In this document: piece by piece, positions 1 to 10,690 of the stretch
Numbering within the stretch: position 1 is the stretch's first letter
How the letters are laid out: every line of letters starts with the position of its first letter
Source: Rhizophagus sp. LPA8_4_AMF
Lineage: Eukaryota > Glomeromycota > Glomeromycetes > Glomerales > Glomeraceae
Reading direction: 5' to 3'
Length of the DNA: 47,505 bases
NCBI GenBank assembly: GCA_021464525.1
Contig: JADRCO010000157.1
Location: 1 to 47,505 of the forward strand
Made by a program: the position numbers and the translations under genes
Notes under the pieces: model-generated
Told to the model about the DNA's origin: nothing
Seen by the model: only the letters and a program-made list of their open reading frames with translations
Database searches by the model: none

Positions 1-175
1 TTGTAATTATGGTGATGAATTTTCTTGAGTTTCTCGTGTTGTGATATCATTTTCCGGTTGTTGTCGAGTATTATTAAAATCATGAACATATTTTCCTTGA
101 ATATAAATCATTAAGGCACAAATTATGGATATAAACCAATATAAAAAATATAAAATAAAGTTATATAACTAATAT

Positions 176-511
176 ATGAACACGCCTAATTCTTTATACT
201 CATTAATTAAAAAACTCAGTCAACAAAAAGGTGTTATAAGACCTATGAAATCATCAGCTATTTATGGAATTTCTAATAAAAATATTTCTTATAAAAAATA
301 TCACCAGATTTCTTGAGAAAAAAGAAATTATGACAGTCCTACTGGAGTGCAAGAAAGTGATAAAAAAGGTAAATTAATTGAAAAAAATAAGGATTTTGAA
401 AAATATAGAAAAGAACGTGATGAATTAAGAAAAAACATTAGAGATAATGAAGAGTACAAAAGGAAAACTGCAGAACTTGAAAAAAAAATACTAGAAAGTA
501 ATAAAATGTAA
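176..511 (+). pseudogene. small coiled-coil ORF interrupted by one in-frame stop
   Basis: From an ATG at 176 one frame runs to a TAA at 509-511 with a single interruption, a TGA at 314-316. The part before the stop (46 codons) is basic and Ser/Lys-rich. The part after it (about 64 codons) is strongly helical and charged, with Lys/Glu-rich stretches such as KYRKERDELRKN, so it would form a coiled coil. I do not recognise the protein. The continued frame after the stop suggests a recently broken small gene or the end of a longer gene starting outside the window. A short intron over the TGA is possible but no convincing splice sites are seen. Confidence 0.35.
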
Positions 512-1374
512 TAAATAATACTCGAAATACAACTGTCACATGACTATAATTCTAAATAAAGAGTAAGAATTTTTTTAATTTTAAAGGTTATAATCATTAT
601 ACTGTAAAAAGGCAAAATTCCAAAAATTTCACAGAAATATAGGTTCCGCCTGGAACGGGAATGTTAACTTTACCGCTTTCAATTTTATTACAAAAATTTT
701 GTACATCTCGTCCCCTATCAAAATGTACAAAGCCCAATCTAATTTTTAAATTTATGAAATTTTAATTTAGAACTTATATAATTCAATTAATAATAATATT
801 TAAATTTAAACTCACGTGCTTTGACCTTTTTCCTCAACCCTTTCTCAATACTAATATAGCTTACGGCCTTACGCCTTTCAGATCCTTCCCCTTGAACTCT
901 ACATGTTGGTTCGTGTATTTACAACAGGGTTTTCGTCATACACTAGAAGATCTTTATAAAAAAAACAAATGGTAATTTTCTTATATTTGCTATAACAAAA
1001 ACGATAATTAGTGAAGTCCCATGGTAGCAAAAGTATAAATTTTGACAGGTCAGGTAAGCATACCTCAAGGACGATACTTTTACCTCCAGGACTTCAAAAC
1101 AAAAAAACTAAAACTGACAAATAAAAAAATTTATTTATTATATACAAAAAGGAAATAACGTGATTTGCAATAATGAATAATCTAATCTAATGCTCCAGAT
1201 AAACGAGAGTGGTGTAACGTAGATTGAATGAATCTAGCCTTGTGAAATCCTATACTACAAAAGTTAAGTTTCTTTGACTATTGTGAGAAAGGTAAATAAC
1301 TGATTCCTCCTCCAGAATCAGTAGACCTCACAATATGTATTTTCAAAGAACTTTTAATGGTATTAGGAATTTAC
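512..1374. other. intergenic DNA with two imperfect hairpins
   Basis: No coding signal was recognised. Two inverted repeats stand out. One pairs 1013-1036 with 1073-1095 (GAAGTCC...GGACTTC at the ends, AAGTAT/ATACTT inside). The other is a long interrupted stem, 1270-1350, made of three nested arm pairs: TTCTTTGA/TCAAAGAA, TTGTGAG/CTCACAA and CTGATTC/GAATCAG. They look like ends or interiors of decayed small DNA transposons. Confidence 0.4.
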
Positions 1375-1640
1375 ATAGATATCCTCCACTAGGGAGGCAT
1401 TACTCCTAAGAAGCGTTACTATTCACTTCTGCAAAAAAGTTATAGATATCCTCCACCAGGGAAGCATCACTTCAAGGAATCGTTACTATCACTTTTGCTA
1501 AAAAAAAGTCATAGATATCCTCCACAAAGGGAAGCATCAATTCAAGGAAGCGTTACTATCATTTCTGCAAAAAAAAATAGATCTTCCACGAAGGGAAGCA
1601 TCACTCACGAAGAAGTTTCTCTATCACTTCCATGAAGGAA
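1375..1640. repeat. minisatellite, four copies of a ~67-bp unit
   Basis: Four tandem copies start at 1375, 1442, 1511 and 1577, so the period is 66-69 bp. Each begins with ATAGATATCCTCCAC (the last is shortened to ATAGATCTTCCAC), continues with a GGGAAGCATCA-like block and a GTTACTATC(A)CTTCTGC block, and ends in an A-rich run of varying length. The copies have diverged by substitutions and small indels. There is no open frame through the array and no sign of spacers unlike one another, so it is not a CRISPR. Confidence 0.85.
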
Positions 1641-2322
1641 GTGCCAAGGTTAAAATTATTCAATTTTACAGAAGAAATATCAAAGTCTCTATATAAATGA
1701 AAGAAAGTTAACATACATACCTTGATACATCATTCTATTATTAAAAAGTAAAGTTAATTAAAAAACTTTTTTGATTTACTAAGAAAATTGATTAAGAGGA
1801 AGAGAGTTGGCAAAAATTTTTTTATTTAAAAAGGACGCGAGGGACGCGTATCAAGAAAATCACATGAGTTTAATTTATGAGTAACTGTACGTACATTTGA
1901 TCATAGTGATCACATTGATCATTATAACAAAGTTGCGTTAAGACTGGAGTTTAATATCACCTAGAGGAGAAAACTGATCAATACGAATGATACGTCATAG
2001 AGCCCGCGTATCACGTTGAGTTAAATTTTTACGTTTCTCAGGTAGCAGAACCCCATTATCATCACACCAATGCACAAATTTTAAATAGGAACCTGTTATT
2101 CATGTCAAAACTCAAAAGTGCCTTTACTGTAACGCTAATTTAATAATTGTAATAAACTATTAAACCAACTAATAGTAAAAAAAAAGTACAACTTGGTTTT
2201 GTTAGAAATGGCATATATGATCCACAAATGTTAGTTGCTTCATTACTTCTGTAATCAATTATATGGAGACTTAAACTTACTTTATATCAGCTAAATAGAG
2301 AGCAAAATACTTATAATAAAAA
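1641..2322. other. intergenic, no gene recognised
   Basis: AT-rich DNA without an open frame of note. A short direct repeat GGGACGCG/GGACGCG lies at about 1833-1850. A coding-like scrap (GFVRNGIYDPQMLVASLL) occurs near 2195-2250 and ends in a stop; it may belong to another decayed gene. Confidence 0.3.
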
Positions 2323-3410
2323 ATGAGAAAAATAAAGATCTCAACGCAAGAAAATAATCAGATTTTGATAAATGAAGAAAGTGAAACAACTATAAAGCAA
2401 TCTGATAAATTTTCTAAAGTAGATAATATGCCTAATTCAGATTCATCTTTTCGCTTTAAGCTAGTCATTAAAACACCTGATTTAACCAAACCAGCGAAGG
2501 TAATTACTTTAGAAAAAAAGCCAGTTGATTATTATGAATTTATGAATTTGAAGAATTAATATCAAAGGGTTTGAGAAGCAGTTGGTTTTGTTAGTTCGTA
2601 CTGATTATGAATTATCATATAAATCAGAAAAAGGGATAGGAGGTGGTGCTATTTTGGAAGATTTTGGAGATTTTGGAGATTTTATAAAAGAATTTAGCTC
2701 TAATAAGGGTTGTTGATTACCGTAAATATTCAAAAAAAGAAATGACGAAAGAAAAAAGGTATTTATATTTCTTAAAAATTTTTTATTTTAATTTATTTAT
2801 ATTTTTTTTAATCAGAAACATTTAATATTAGATGATGATGAAGAATATACAAGTGAAGAAAATGAGATTACACCACCTTCAAAACAAAAAGAAACCTTCC
2901 GTTCCTAAAGAATCAAATTTGGATGAGATCGATTTTATGAAAGGGGAAATTCATAAAAAACTTAAAGAAAAGCGTGGATGTGATATCCATAAAACAGGAT
3001 ATTGTTACATAAAAGATGACTTATTATTAATGCATGCTATTATTTACAGCATAAGAATCATTGTGATTACGAAACTCCGCCTCCACATCCTAATTTTGGA
3101 ATGGAAAATTTCTCTAAGGTACCATCACATCAGCAAGTAATGAATTTACAAACTGCTATTCACATTATAACATTTCAGCACCGAAGTCTTATCCTTATTG
3201 TTATGGATGACCGCCATATCCACCATCACATCATCCGGCATCATCTAAGTTATCTATGATGGAGTTTTTGGAAGAACTTGATAAACAATATGGTGAAGAC
3301 CGTGAAGGTAAATATACAAATTTTTTTCAAAATTTGAAGAGGAGATTACTGTATCACAAATTGCAGGGATGAATCCTGAAATTTTAAATGAATTTGGTAT
3401 AGTGATATAA
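2323..3410 (+). pseudogene. frameshifted relic of a fungal family gene with a SAM-like C-terminus
   Basis: Coding fragments in changing frames lie in the order of one protein. They are an acidic/Lys-rich start (ATG 2323); GFEKQLVLLVRTDYELSYKS near 2568; a D/E-rich stretch that continues across a plausible intron (2759-2815, GT...CAG); a Cys/His piece CDIHKTGYCYIKDD near 2980; ETPPPHPNFG near 3080; and LSMMEFLEELDKQYGED near 3250. The last pieces, FEEEITVSQIAGMNPEILNE, reach a TAA at 3408-3410. The C-terminal part has the rhythm of a SAM-like domain that closes a large uncharacterised protein family of Rhizophagus; this family link is from memory. At least four frame changes and an in-frame TGA show the gene is dead. 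Confidence 0.6.
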
Positions 3411-5117
3411 ATGGGACGTATTAAATTCAATTATAGAAGCAAAAAAATTTATATAGTATTTTTTTGATATATTCTTTTGTTCAATAAATAAAATTATCTG
3501 GCAATTTATAAAATGTTTTTCGATCTGCAATTAAAATGCACAGATGAATTTATTAATATACTTTGACATCCCATTTGTTCACTTGATTCTATTAATTTTC
3601 ATCATGATGAATTTTTACGTTTCTTTAAAAATTCCTTGTAATTACTGTCTCTAATTAATTGACGCAAGTACTTCCTTTCAATTATTTGGATTTAAATATG
3701 ATTGACCATATTCATTAGTACTAAGCATGCCTTATAGTCATTGCATGCACACTTATCAGGCGATATCAGGCGATTTTAAAACACACAACATTTAGAGAAG
3801 AGTTTCAAATTTATTAAATTTGAATACACACAATTATAAAATTACCATTTAAATTAGTAATTAAAATACGTGATTTAATATCAACGAACATTAGAATTGT
3901 TTAATATATAAAGGCTCTCAATAAATTCTTTTATTCCTAAACAACCTTTTTTTTTCTCAAATAAAATTCTTTAAAACAATGATGTCATGTTATCAAGAGA
4001 GGGAAGATTCAGTTATGGATAAACAAATAATGAACATTTAACTGGTTGTGAGCATTACAATATTTTTCATATTTCCTAATTTAACTTAGTTTCCAGTTAA
4101 CTTATTGGCCGAATTTAAAATTATTTTACGATGATTTTAATTATGTAACATAAATCCGATTTAATAATACTACTGTATATCTGATATACACAAATTAATT
4201 ATCCGAAAATTAAAAATAAAAGTTTCACTTTTTCCCTAGTTTCATAGAAAAAGATTTAGCGATCAATGCTATTTAAGATTAAAAAAAAAATCCTACGTTT
4301 TACTTACAATAGAAATTAGAAATCAAATGTGATTCAAACAAACTCGAGGAAATTAATTGTAAGATTAACTAATCTGTTCTCATTAATTTATTGTTCCACA
4401 ATAAATTTTAGATGAAATAATTGTTAAATATTGGCAAATATCATTACGTGAAAATATTCCCCAATTTGCTAAATTCCTGTTTTAATATAAAAGGAACGAC
4501 GCTGTGAAAGTGATGTATAATCAAATTAAATGCTGATCTAAAAATAGAATAGAATGATTTGCAATAAGATTCATACATATCAGGTCTGTGCTGTGCGATT
4601 TCTTTATATTAGCGACCTTCAATACTGAATTATTTGTTGTTGACATTGCGAGGAAGGGTTCAAGTCCAATACTTTCTATATCTAATTTAGATTTGTAATA
4701 TACAATATATAAGAGTGACGAATAAAATTTCGTTTAGAAAATGTATGGGATTCGTTATGACAATTTATTACACAAATATTTTTCTAGTGAACTTTCAATC
4801 TAAATTTTTTTCAAGTCATATACTTTGTAAAATCTTACGTAGATCATTTGTAAATGATGTCCAATTCTGGTTAATTAAAATGCAAAAACATGTTGTGGTA
4901 AATTAACTTATACTATTTTAAAATGTTTCTTTTCCATTACGGTATATAAAGAATCATAATTAATTACATGAAACGTACTACAAACATTACACGAAGTAAT
5001 TTGTTTTAATTACCCTTAAAGGTAAAAAAGTAATTAAAAACCACGGATAAAAAAGAAAAATAAAAAAATAAATTCAACTGAATTTTCTTTCTTCCATTCA
5101 TTCGAAAGAAAAAAAAA
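3411..5117. other. intergenic, upstream of the Sel1 gene
   Basis: About 1.7 kb with no gene recognised. It contains AGGCGATATCAGGCGA at about 3759-3775, a motif echoed near 7055 and 14855. A TATA-like TATAAAAGG at about 4486 has no supported gene behind it. A TATATAAA at 4943-4950 lies about 170 bp before the Sel1 start and may be its promoter. The remainder is AT-rich with homopolymer runs. Confidence 0.35.
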
Positions 5118-6536
5118 ATGTCTTCGATAGATAAACCTACAGATAATTTTAATAAAAGTTTAAAATCTTTAATAAATGGACAAATATTTTCTTCGAGAAC
5201 ATCAAAATTCTTTCAACATAGATTACCTTCATATAATAATAATAATAATTTTAAAAATGCTACAATAAATTTACCTTTAAAAGATGAAAATAAAAATGAG
5301 AATAATAATAATAATATTATTAATAATAATAATAAAAAGATATCAATTATAACAAAAGATGATCCAATTATTAATGATAAAGAAAAAATCAAAGTTGATA
5401 TAGATGATAAAAAACAAATTTTTAATAAAATTTCAACAAAAAATTTACCATCATTACAAGAAGAGATAAAACCAACAAAAAGTTTACCATCACAAGAAGA
5501 GATAAATATTTTATTCTTACAAGAATTATTACAAGATTTTGAAAAAGTTTTAACAATTACAGAAGATTTTAAAGGATTTGATAAATATGCAACTGATTGG
5601 ATGAAAAATTATATTCAAGAGAATATGAAAAAAACAAAAACAGAATATATATTTGAAGCTTTATTAAATTTTTATCAAGAAAGACATCTTCAATATTTTT
5701 CATCACTTTTAGGATTTTTTTATCAATATGGAATTGGAAGTAAAATTAACAAAAGGAAAGCTTTAGAATTATATAAATCAGCTACTTTACAAAATAATTC
5801 AGGAAAATATATTTATAATCATTTACAAAATATAAATAATTCTGTTGGAAAATATTTATTAGCATTATATTATTATAAAGATATTATTGTAGATAAACAA
5901 TCTTCATTAAAATGGAGTTATAAATCAGCAAAGAAAGATAATCCTGTATCACAATATGAAGTAGGATATTGTTATGAGAATGGAATAGGAACCATACAAA
6001 GTGATAAGAAAGCTTTTGAATGGTATATGAAATCTGCTATTGGAGGGAATTCAAAAGGACAATGTTCATTGGCTTGGTGTTATCAACAAGGAATTGGAGT
6101 TGATAAAGATGATATAAAATCTTTTGAATGGTACTTAAGATCCGCGGAAGGGGGGAATATGAATGGTCAATGTAATGTAGCATATTATTATGAGAATGGG
6201 ATTGGAACCGAAAAGGATGAACATAAAGCATTTGAATGGTATGAGAAAAGTGCTTTAAATGGGAGCACTTTTGGTCAAAATAGTTTAGGATATTTTTATG
6301 AATTTGGTATCGGAACTGTAAAAGATCCCGTTAAAGCTATTGATTGGTACACAAAGTCCGCTAAAAAAGGTAATAATATTGGACAATTTAATTTGGGAAG
6401 ATGTTATCATGATGGGATTGGTATAGAGAAAGATATAAAGAAAGCCTACGAATGGTTATTAAAATCTGCAAAAGCTGGAAATCAACAGGGTCAACTTTAC
6501 CTTGAAAAATTCTTTCATATTAAAATGAAACCATAA
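5118..6536 (+). CDS. Sel1-like repeat protein without a kinase domain
   Basis: One exon, 472 residues, starting at an ATG that follows an A-rich leader. Residues 1-120 are low complexity, rich in Asn and Lys, and likely disordered. A helical segment follows (about 130-185). From about 190 to 455 there are seven Sel1-like repeats, of which the last five are regular 36-residue units with the signature Y..GIG...D..KAFEWY.KSA..GN. Sel1 repeats form alpha-alpha superhelices that bind other proteins, often as adaptors. The N-terminal helical part resembles the linker between kinase and Sel1 repeats in fusion proteins like the one at 20254-22821, so this may be a kinase-less relative. There is no signal peptide or membrane segment. 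The partner is unknown. Confidence 0.9.
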   Translation: MSSIDKPTDNFNKSLKSLINGQIFSSRTSKFFQHRLPSYNNNNNFKNATINLPLKDENKNENNNNNIINNNNKKISIITKDDPIINDKEKIKVDIDDKKQIFNKISTKNLPSLQEEIKPTKSLPSQEEINILFLQELLQDFEKVLTITEDFKGFDKYATDWMKNYIQENMKKTKTEYIFEALLNFYQERHLQYFSSLLGFFYQYGIGSKINKRKALELYKSATLQNNSGKYIYNHLQNINNSVGKYLLALYYYKDIIVDKQSSLKWSYKSAKKDNPVSQYEVGYCYENGIGTIQSDKKAFEWYMKSAIGGNSKGQCSLAWCYQQGIGVDKDDIKSFEWYLRSAEGGNMNGQCNVAYYYENGIGTEKDEHKAFEWYEKSALNGSTFGQNSLGYFYEFGIGTVKDPVKAIDWYTKSAKKGNNIGQFNLGRCYHDGIGIEKDIKKAYEWLLKSAKAGNQQGQLYLEKFFHIKMKP

Positions 6537-7692
6537 GAAAAATACATAAATATTAATTGGTAATATAAATTATACATAATAACATTGTATACAAATTAAC
6601 CGTGCTAGAAATCGCCCCCTTGTCACCTTATTATATGTCACAATTGACACATGGTAAAAGGGGTTAATAAAATGAATTTTTTTTGTAATAAAAAATGTCA
6701 ACCTTGATTACCTGAAAGTGTTTATTTCATATGATTGATTGATATTTTGATACTTTCATTTTATTTTATAAATCTTCACATGTTTAGAACCCTAAAAAAA
6801 AAAAATAAACATTTATAATATTTATAATCTGATAAATTTTAAATCATAGTTATCTTATCTCCTCATTGAACGAATTTAATTTGGTGATTAATCATCCAAA
6901 AAAAAATACTGTATCACTATAGTCACAAGGACTCGTAATTTAATTTCGGCAATAATCATTAATTTATTAAAAATGAGCTAATGCGGCATAAACCGACCAT
7001 TTGGAGGTTGCATACCAAATTATCTAAAAAGATTTTAAAAAAACAAAAAAGCATCAAGGCGAATTAGGCGTGCATCCGTACAACTTGTGCATCTTCCACG
7101 TTATATCACATTATACTTATTTATATGATATGATATATTTATTAATTAAATAAAGTCTTTCACGTGTCAATCTTGGTTTAAAATTTTTGATTTGAATTAA
7201 GATTTGGTTATATAAACACACATGACCTGATCATCAGTAAATTTCGCTAAAATTATTCTCCTGAAATGTTCCACTACTTTCTTTTAATGAATGAAAGTGA
7301 ATTTTTTCAATGTTTCCCAAATATGCACTATTACTAAAAAAAAAGAAAATGCATTTTTTCTTACTATTTAAATTATTATTAAATTCAAATGGTTTAACCG
7401 CTAGATTATTTTGATCTGATCTGAATTTGTTATTAAGCTTTTACTTAAAACCCTCGAAAATTTCTTGAACAATTTTGTTTTCTTAGCGGTCGGTAATACG
7501 CCTCTCTTCTTAGTTTATACAATTATTTGTTTCTTTCGGTTTTATCTTTTTTTTTTTTGTCTCGAAATCTCTTTATATGAAAGTTCTTAAATAAAGGGTT
7601 ATTTCAAAAAGAAAAAATAAAATAAAATAAAATATTGTATATGAAGGATTGCTGGACATATCCATTTTTCATATAACATTCTAAAAGTGATC
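6537..7692. other. intergenic, no gene recognised
   Basis: AT-rich spacer between two genes on the same strand. AGGCGAATTAGGCG near 7057 matches a short motif also seen near 3760 and 14855. No open frame, RNA gene or terminal inverted repeat was recognised. Confidence 0.35.
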
Positions 7693-10019
7693 ATGCTCAA
7701 CTTTCCAACTGAACTTCCCTTTAATGATATTTCAGTACAAAAGATGTCTACCACAGTACGTCGTCAAAGAAGAGCTTCTTTTAGTACGACTAGTTTAATT
7801 AATTATGATAACAATCGAAATAATGTTATATTTGGAAATGGAAAAAGTCGAAATTTATCCACTTTATTTGTAGAGGAAGAGGAAGAAATTGTGGAAACTA
7901 ATTGCGTAAGTTATTAATATTAATTATAAATCTATAGTTATAATTATAATTTGATCATTTATATTATTTTTTTATATCATTCTTTTAGTCACAAATAGAA
8001 GACGTGATACGGCAATTACAAAATGAATTACAACAAACTAAAGATTTAGTTACCGAACTTGAAACCAGATTAGAAAGGTAAATATATATATATATATATA
8101 TATAAGTGTAAATTTTATATATATATTTATTTAATATATTTATCATACACATTTTTTTAGAACCGAACAAACTAGTCAAGTAATTGTTAGAGAATTAAAA
8201 ACTTTATTAGCGGAAAATGAGTAAGTTACTACAAAATCTTTGAAATTATCACTTGAAATATCATATTCAAACTTATTTTATAATAAATTATAGATCAGAA
8301 AGTCATACAACTGCCGTAGAAATTGATCAAGAATTGGAGGAAGGTGATGATATGAAATTTGATTTAAATGATGATGAGTTCTATATTTCATCACCTTTGA
8401 TAATAGATCAATCTCATCAAGAAGATTTACCTAATGATATCATTGATATTAATGACTTATCATCATCGCAGATTGAAATAACGACTGCGTTAAGGTCATC
8501 ATTACAACCCGCTGAAGATACTAATGATTCATATAATAGAATATGTAGCGCTGTACAAAATTTGATAAATGATGCTCAAGTAGCTTTAGAAAAACCAAAT
8601 CCTTCTTCATCTAATCAATTGCTTGGCCTTCCACAAACAACTACTCGCCCAAGAGCACAAAGTTGGAGTTCAAACGTTGGCAGTTGGATAATGAATCAAT
8701 ATAATCCTTCTTCTATGGTATGTGAATGTGGAACTTGTTGGTTATGTTTAGAAAGTTGTAATAGTTTATCTTCAACTACAACTACTACGAGAACAACTCC
8801 CAAATCTTCAAGAGCAAATTCATTATCTTCAACACATCCTCCTCCTCTTTCTTTAACATCTCGACAACAAGAATCATTTAATACTTATAATAGGCAAGTT
8901 AATTTGGCAGGCATTAAAAAACAATATCGCAAGAAATTGGAAAATAGATCTTCTTATAGAAAGAGTTGTGATGATTTAGATATGGCATTACAAAAATTAA
9001 TTAGTACAGCTGTATCAGCAGGAGTAGAACATGGTTTAATGCATTCTCCTATTTATCGTCAATATAGTGAATCCATGGAACGTGATGATTCAGGTGATCG
9101 TTATAATTACTTTAGGAATCATGATGATGATGAGATTAACTATGATAATAGTTTTTTTAATTCTTTTGGAGATTTTTGTAATCAAGATCTAGGAAGTGCT
9201 TTTAATGACAATAACAATAATAATGATAGTAAAAAAGAATCTTCTAAATGGAGAAGACGTATTTGGAATTGTTTACAAAAAATGGGTATAAATTTCAACA
9301 ACAACAAAAATAAGGAGAATATTAACGAGAATGTTGAAGAAAAAGAAGGAATAGAAGATGGATATGGTTCATACAGTTCATATAGTTCATATAATTCTTC
9401 ATGGAATTCATCATCTGATTATCAAGAAAATTCGAATGAAGATTCTTCAAATCCATTTCCTTCTTCTTTTACTAATACTTTAAATATTGGACAGAACGTT
9501 TTTAATTTTAATGTAAATTTAATAAATTCAACAACAAACAATTATAATAAAACAACCAATAATTCTACTAATGAAATAGATAATAGTATTCATACAACAA
9601 CAAATAATTACCAAAATTGTTATAATACTATTAATAATTATGAAGAAAAATCATCTCAATTAAATTCCACTACTAAAGAAGAATCTACATATAGACAAAC
9701 TGGTTCTAAAAAAATAAAATCATTAGCCACAAAATTTACAAATATGTTGGCAATGATAGGATTAATTATTACAATATCACAAACCATTATATTAAATCCA
9801 ACTAACACTCCAGCACTTATGAGTGTTGCGGCAAGAAATATGATTAGAAGTAATGTGAAGAGAAGACGCAGCCGAGGTGAGATGATTTTGATGATTAAAG
9901 TAATTAAATACGTTTCAGTATTATTTGTTGGTTGGGCTGCTGGTCGTATTGGAAAAAAACAAAAGGGTTCATCTGATGGAAATAATGGTCGAATTAAAGA
10001 GATTTCATCAAATAATTAA
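7693..10019 (+). CDS. coiled-coil, Ser/Asn-rich protein with hydrophobic C-terminal segments
   Basis: Four exons: 7693-7905, 7989-8077, 8161-8220 and 8294-10019, about 695 residues. The three introns (83, 83 and 73 bp) have GTAAGT/GTAAAT donors and (T)AG acceptors and keep the frame. I start at ATG 7693; ATG 7744 is an alternative. Residues about 72-125, joined across exons 1-4, form a heptad-rich coiled coil (IEDVIRQLQNELQQTKDLV). The middle is disordered and rich in Ser, Asn, Asp and Thr, with a CECGTCWLCLESC cluster that may bind metal. Near the C-terminus are two hydrophobic stretches (MLAMIGLIITISQTIIL and VIKYVSVLFVGWAAG) separated by a very basic KRRRSRG segment, suggesting a membrane hairpin. 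I do not recognise the family; an organelle tether is one guess. Confidence 0.8.
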
Positions 10020-10690
10020 TTTCATATTTTTTAAATCGGTAGACCGTAATTGATTTACGGGAACATTAATCGTTTTTCTACACTTTTACTCGTATTTTTT
10101 TTTGGCAAATCATTCAGACATTTTTTTTTTCTCTTTTCCTTTTCGTATATAATTGGCAAAATCATTTCATTTTTTCACACTTTTAAAAGACTTTTTTTAC
10201 AACCCACTTTACAAACCACTTTACAACCCACTTCCATTTTTCAAAGCATAATATTTTCACAAATTACAAACAAAAAATAACTATTTTAATATCATCACAA
10301 AAATCTATGATCAAATAATATATATGCATTGTATTATAATTAAGTAGTAATATCGTCTAATTGTACATGTACAAACTTCTAAAATTTTTATTATAATTTT
10401 TAATTAATTCGTTTTTTTTATAATAATTTTCGTGTAAATTTTTTTAAAAAAGTATATAGATTTATAAAAAAGTACTTCGTTTTTAGAATTTCTAAAATTG
10501 GCAATTATTTTTTTTTTTTTTTTTTTTTTATCGTTTAAACTTAATAGTTAATTGTTGAATACATATATCATACAAAATAAAATTACCAAAAAAAGCAATC
10601 GTTTATTAATTATTATTGGTTCATCTAACACGTGAATTTATTGACAAAAAAAAAATCATTTCGCGTATTATCAAAAAAAAAAAAAAAAAA
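10020..10690. other. intergenic, 5' region of the seryl-tRNA synthetase gene
   Basis: T- and A-rich spacer with homopolymer runs. A short tandem repeat of a CAAACCACTTTA-like unit occurs at about 10200-10230. The 19-nt A run at 10673-10691 ends in the synthetase ATG. No separate gene was recognised. Confidence 0.35.

Noticed and set aside
1375..1640. Regular repeats considered as a CRISPR array
   Set aside because: The whole unit repeats with no unrelated spacers, and the context is eukaryotic.
4651..4670. GGTTCAAGTCC resembling a tRNA B box
   Set aside because: No A box, anticodon arm or acceptor stem could be paired around it.
4715..4906. 63-codon open stretch upstream of the Sel1 gene
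   Set aside because: It begins at GTG, not ATG, has no supporting context and its composition is that of the surrounding spacer.
10050..10280. 76-codon hydrophobic open stretch
   Set aside because: Begins at a non-ATG codon, is Phe-rich because of T runs, and includes a short tandem repeat.
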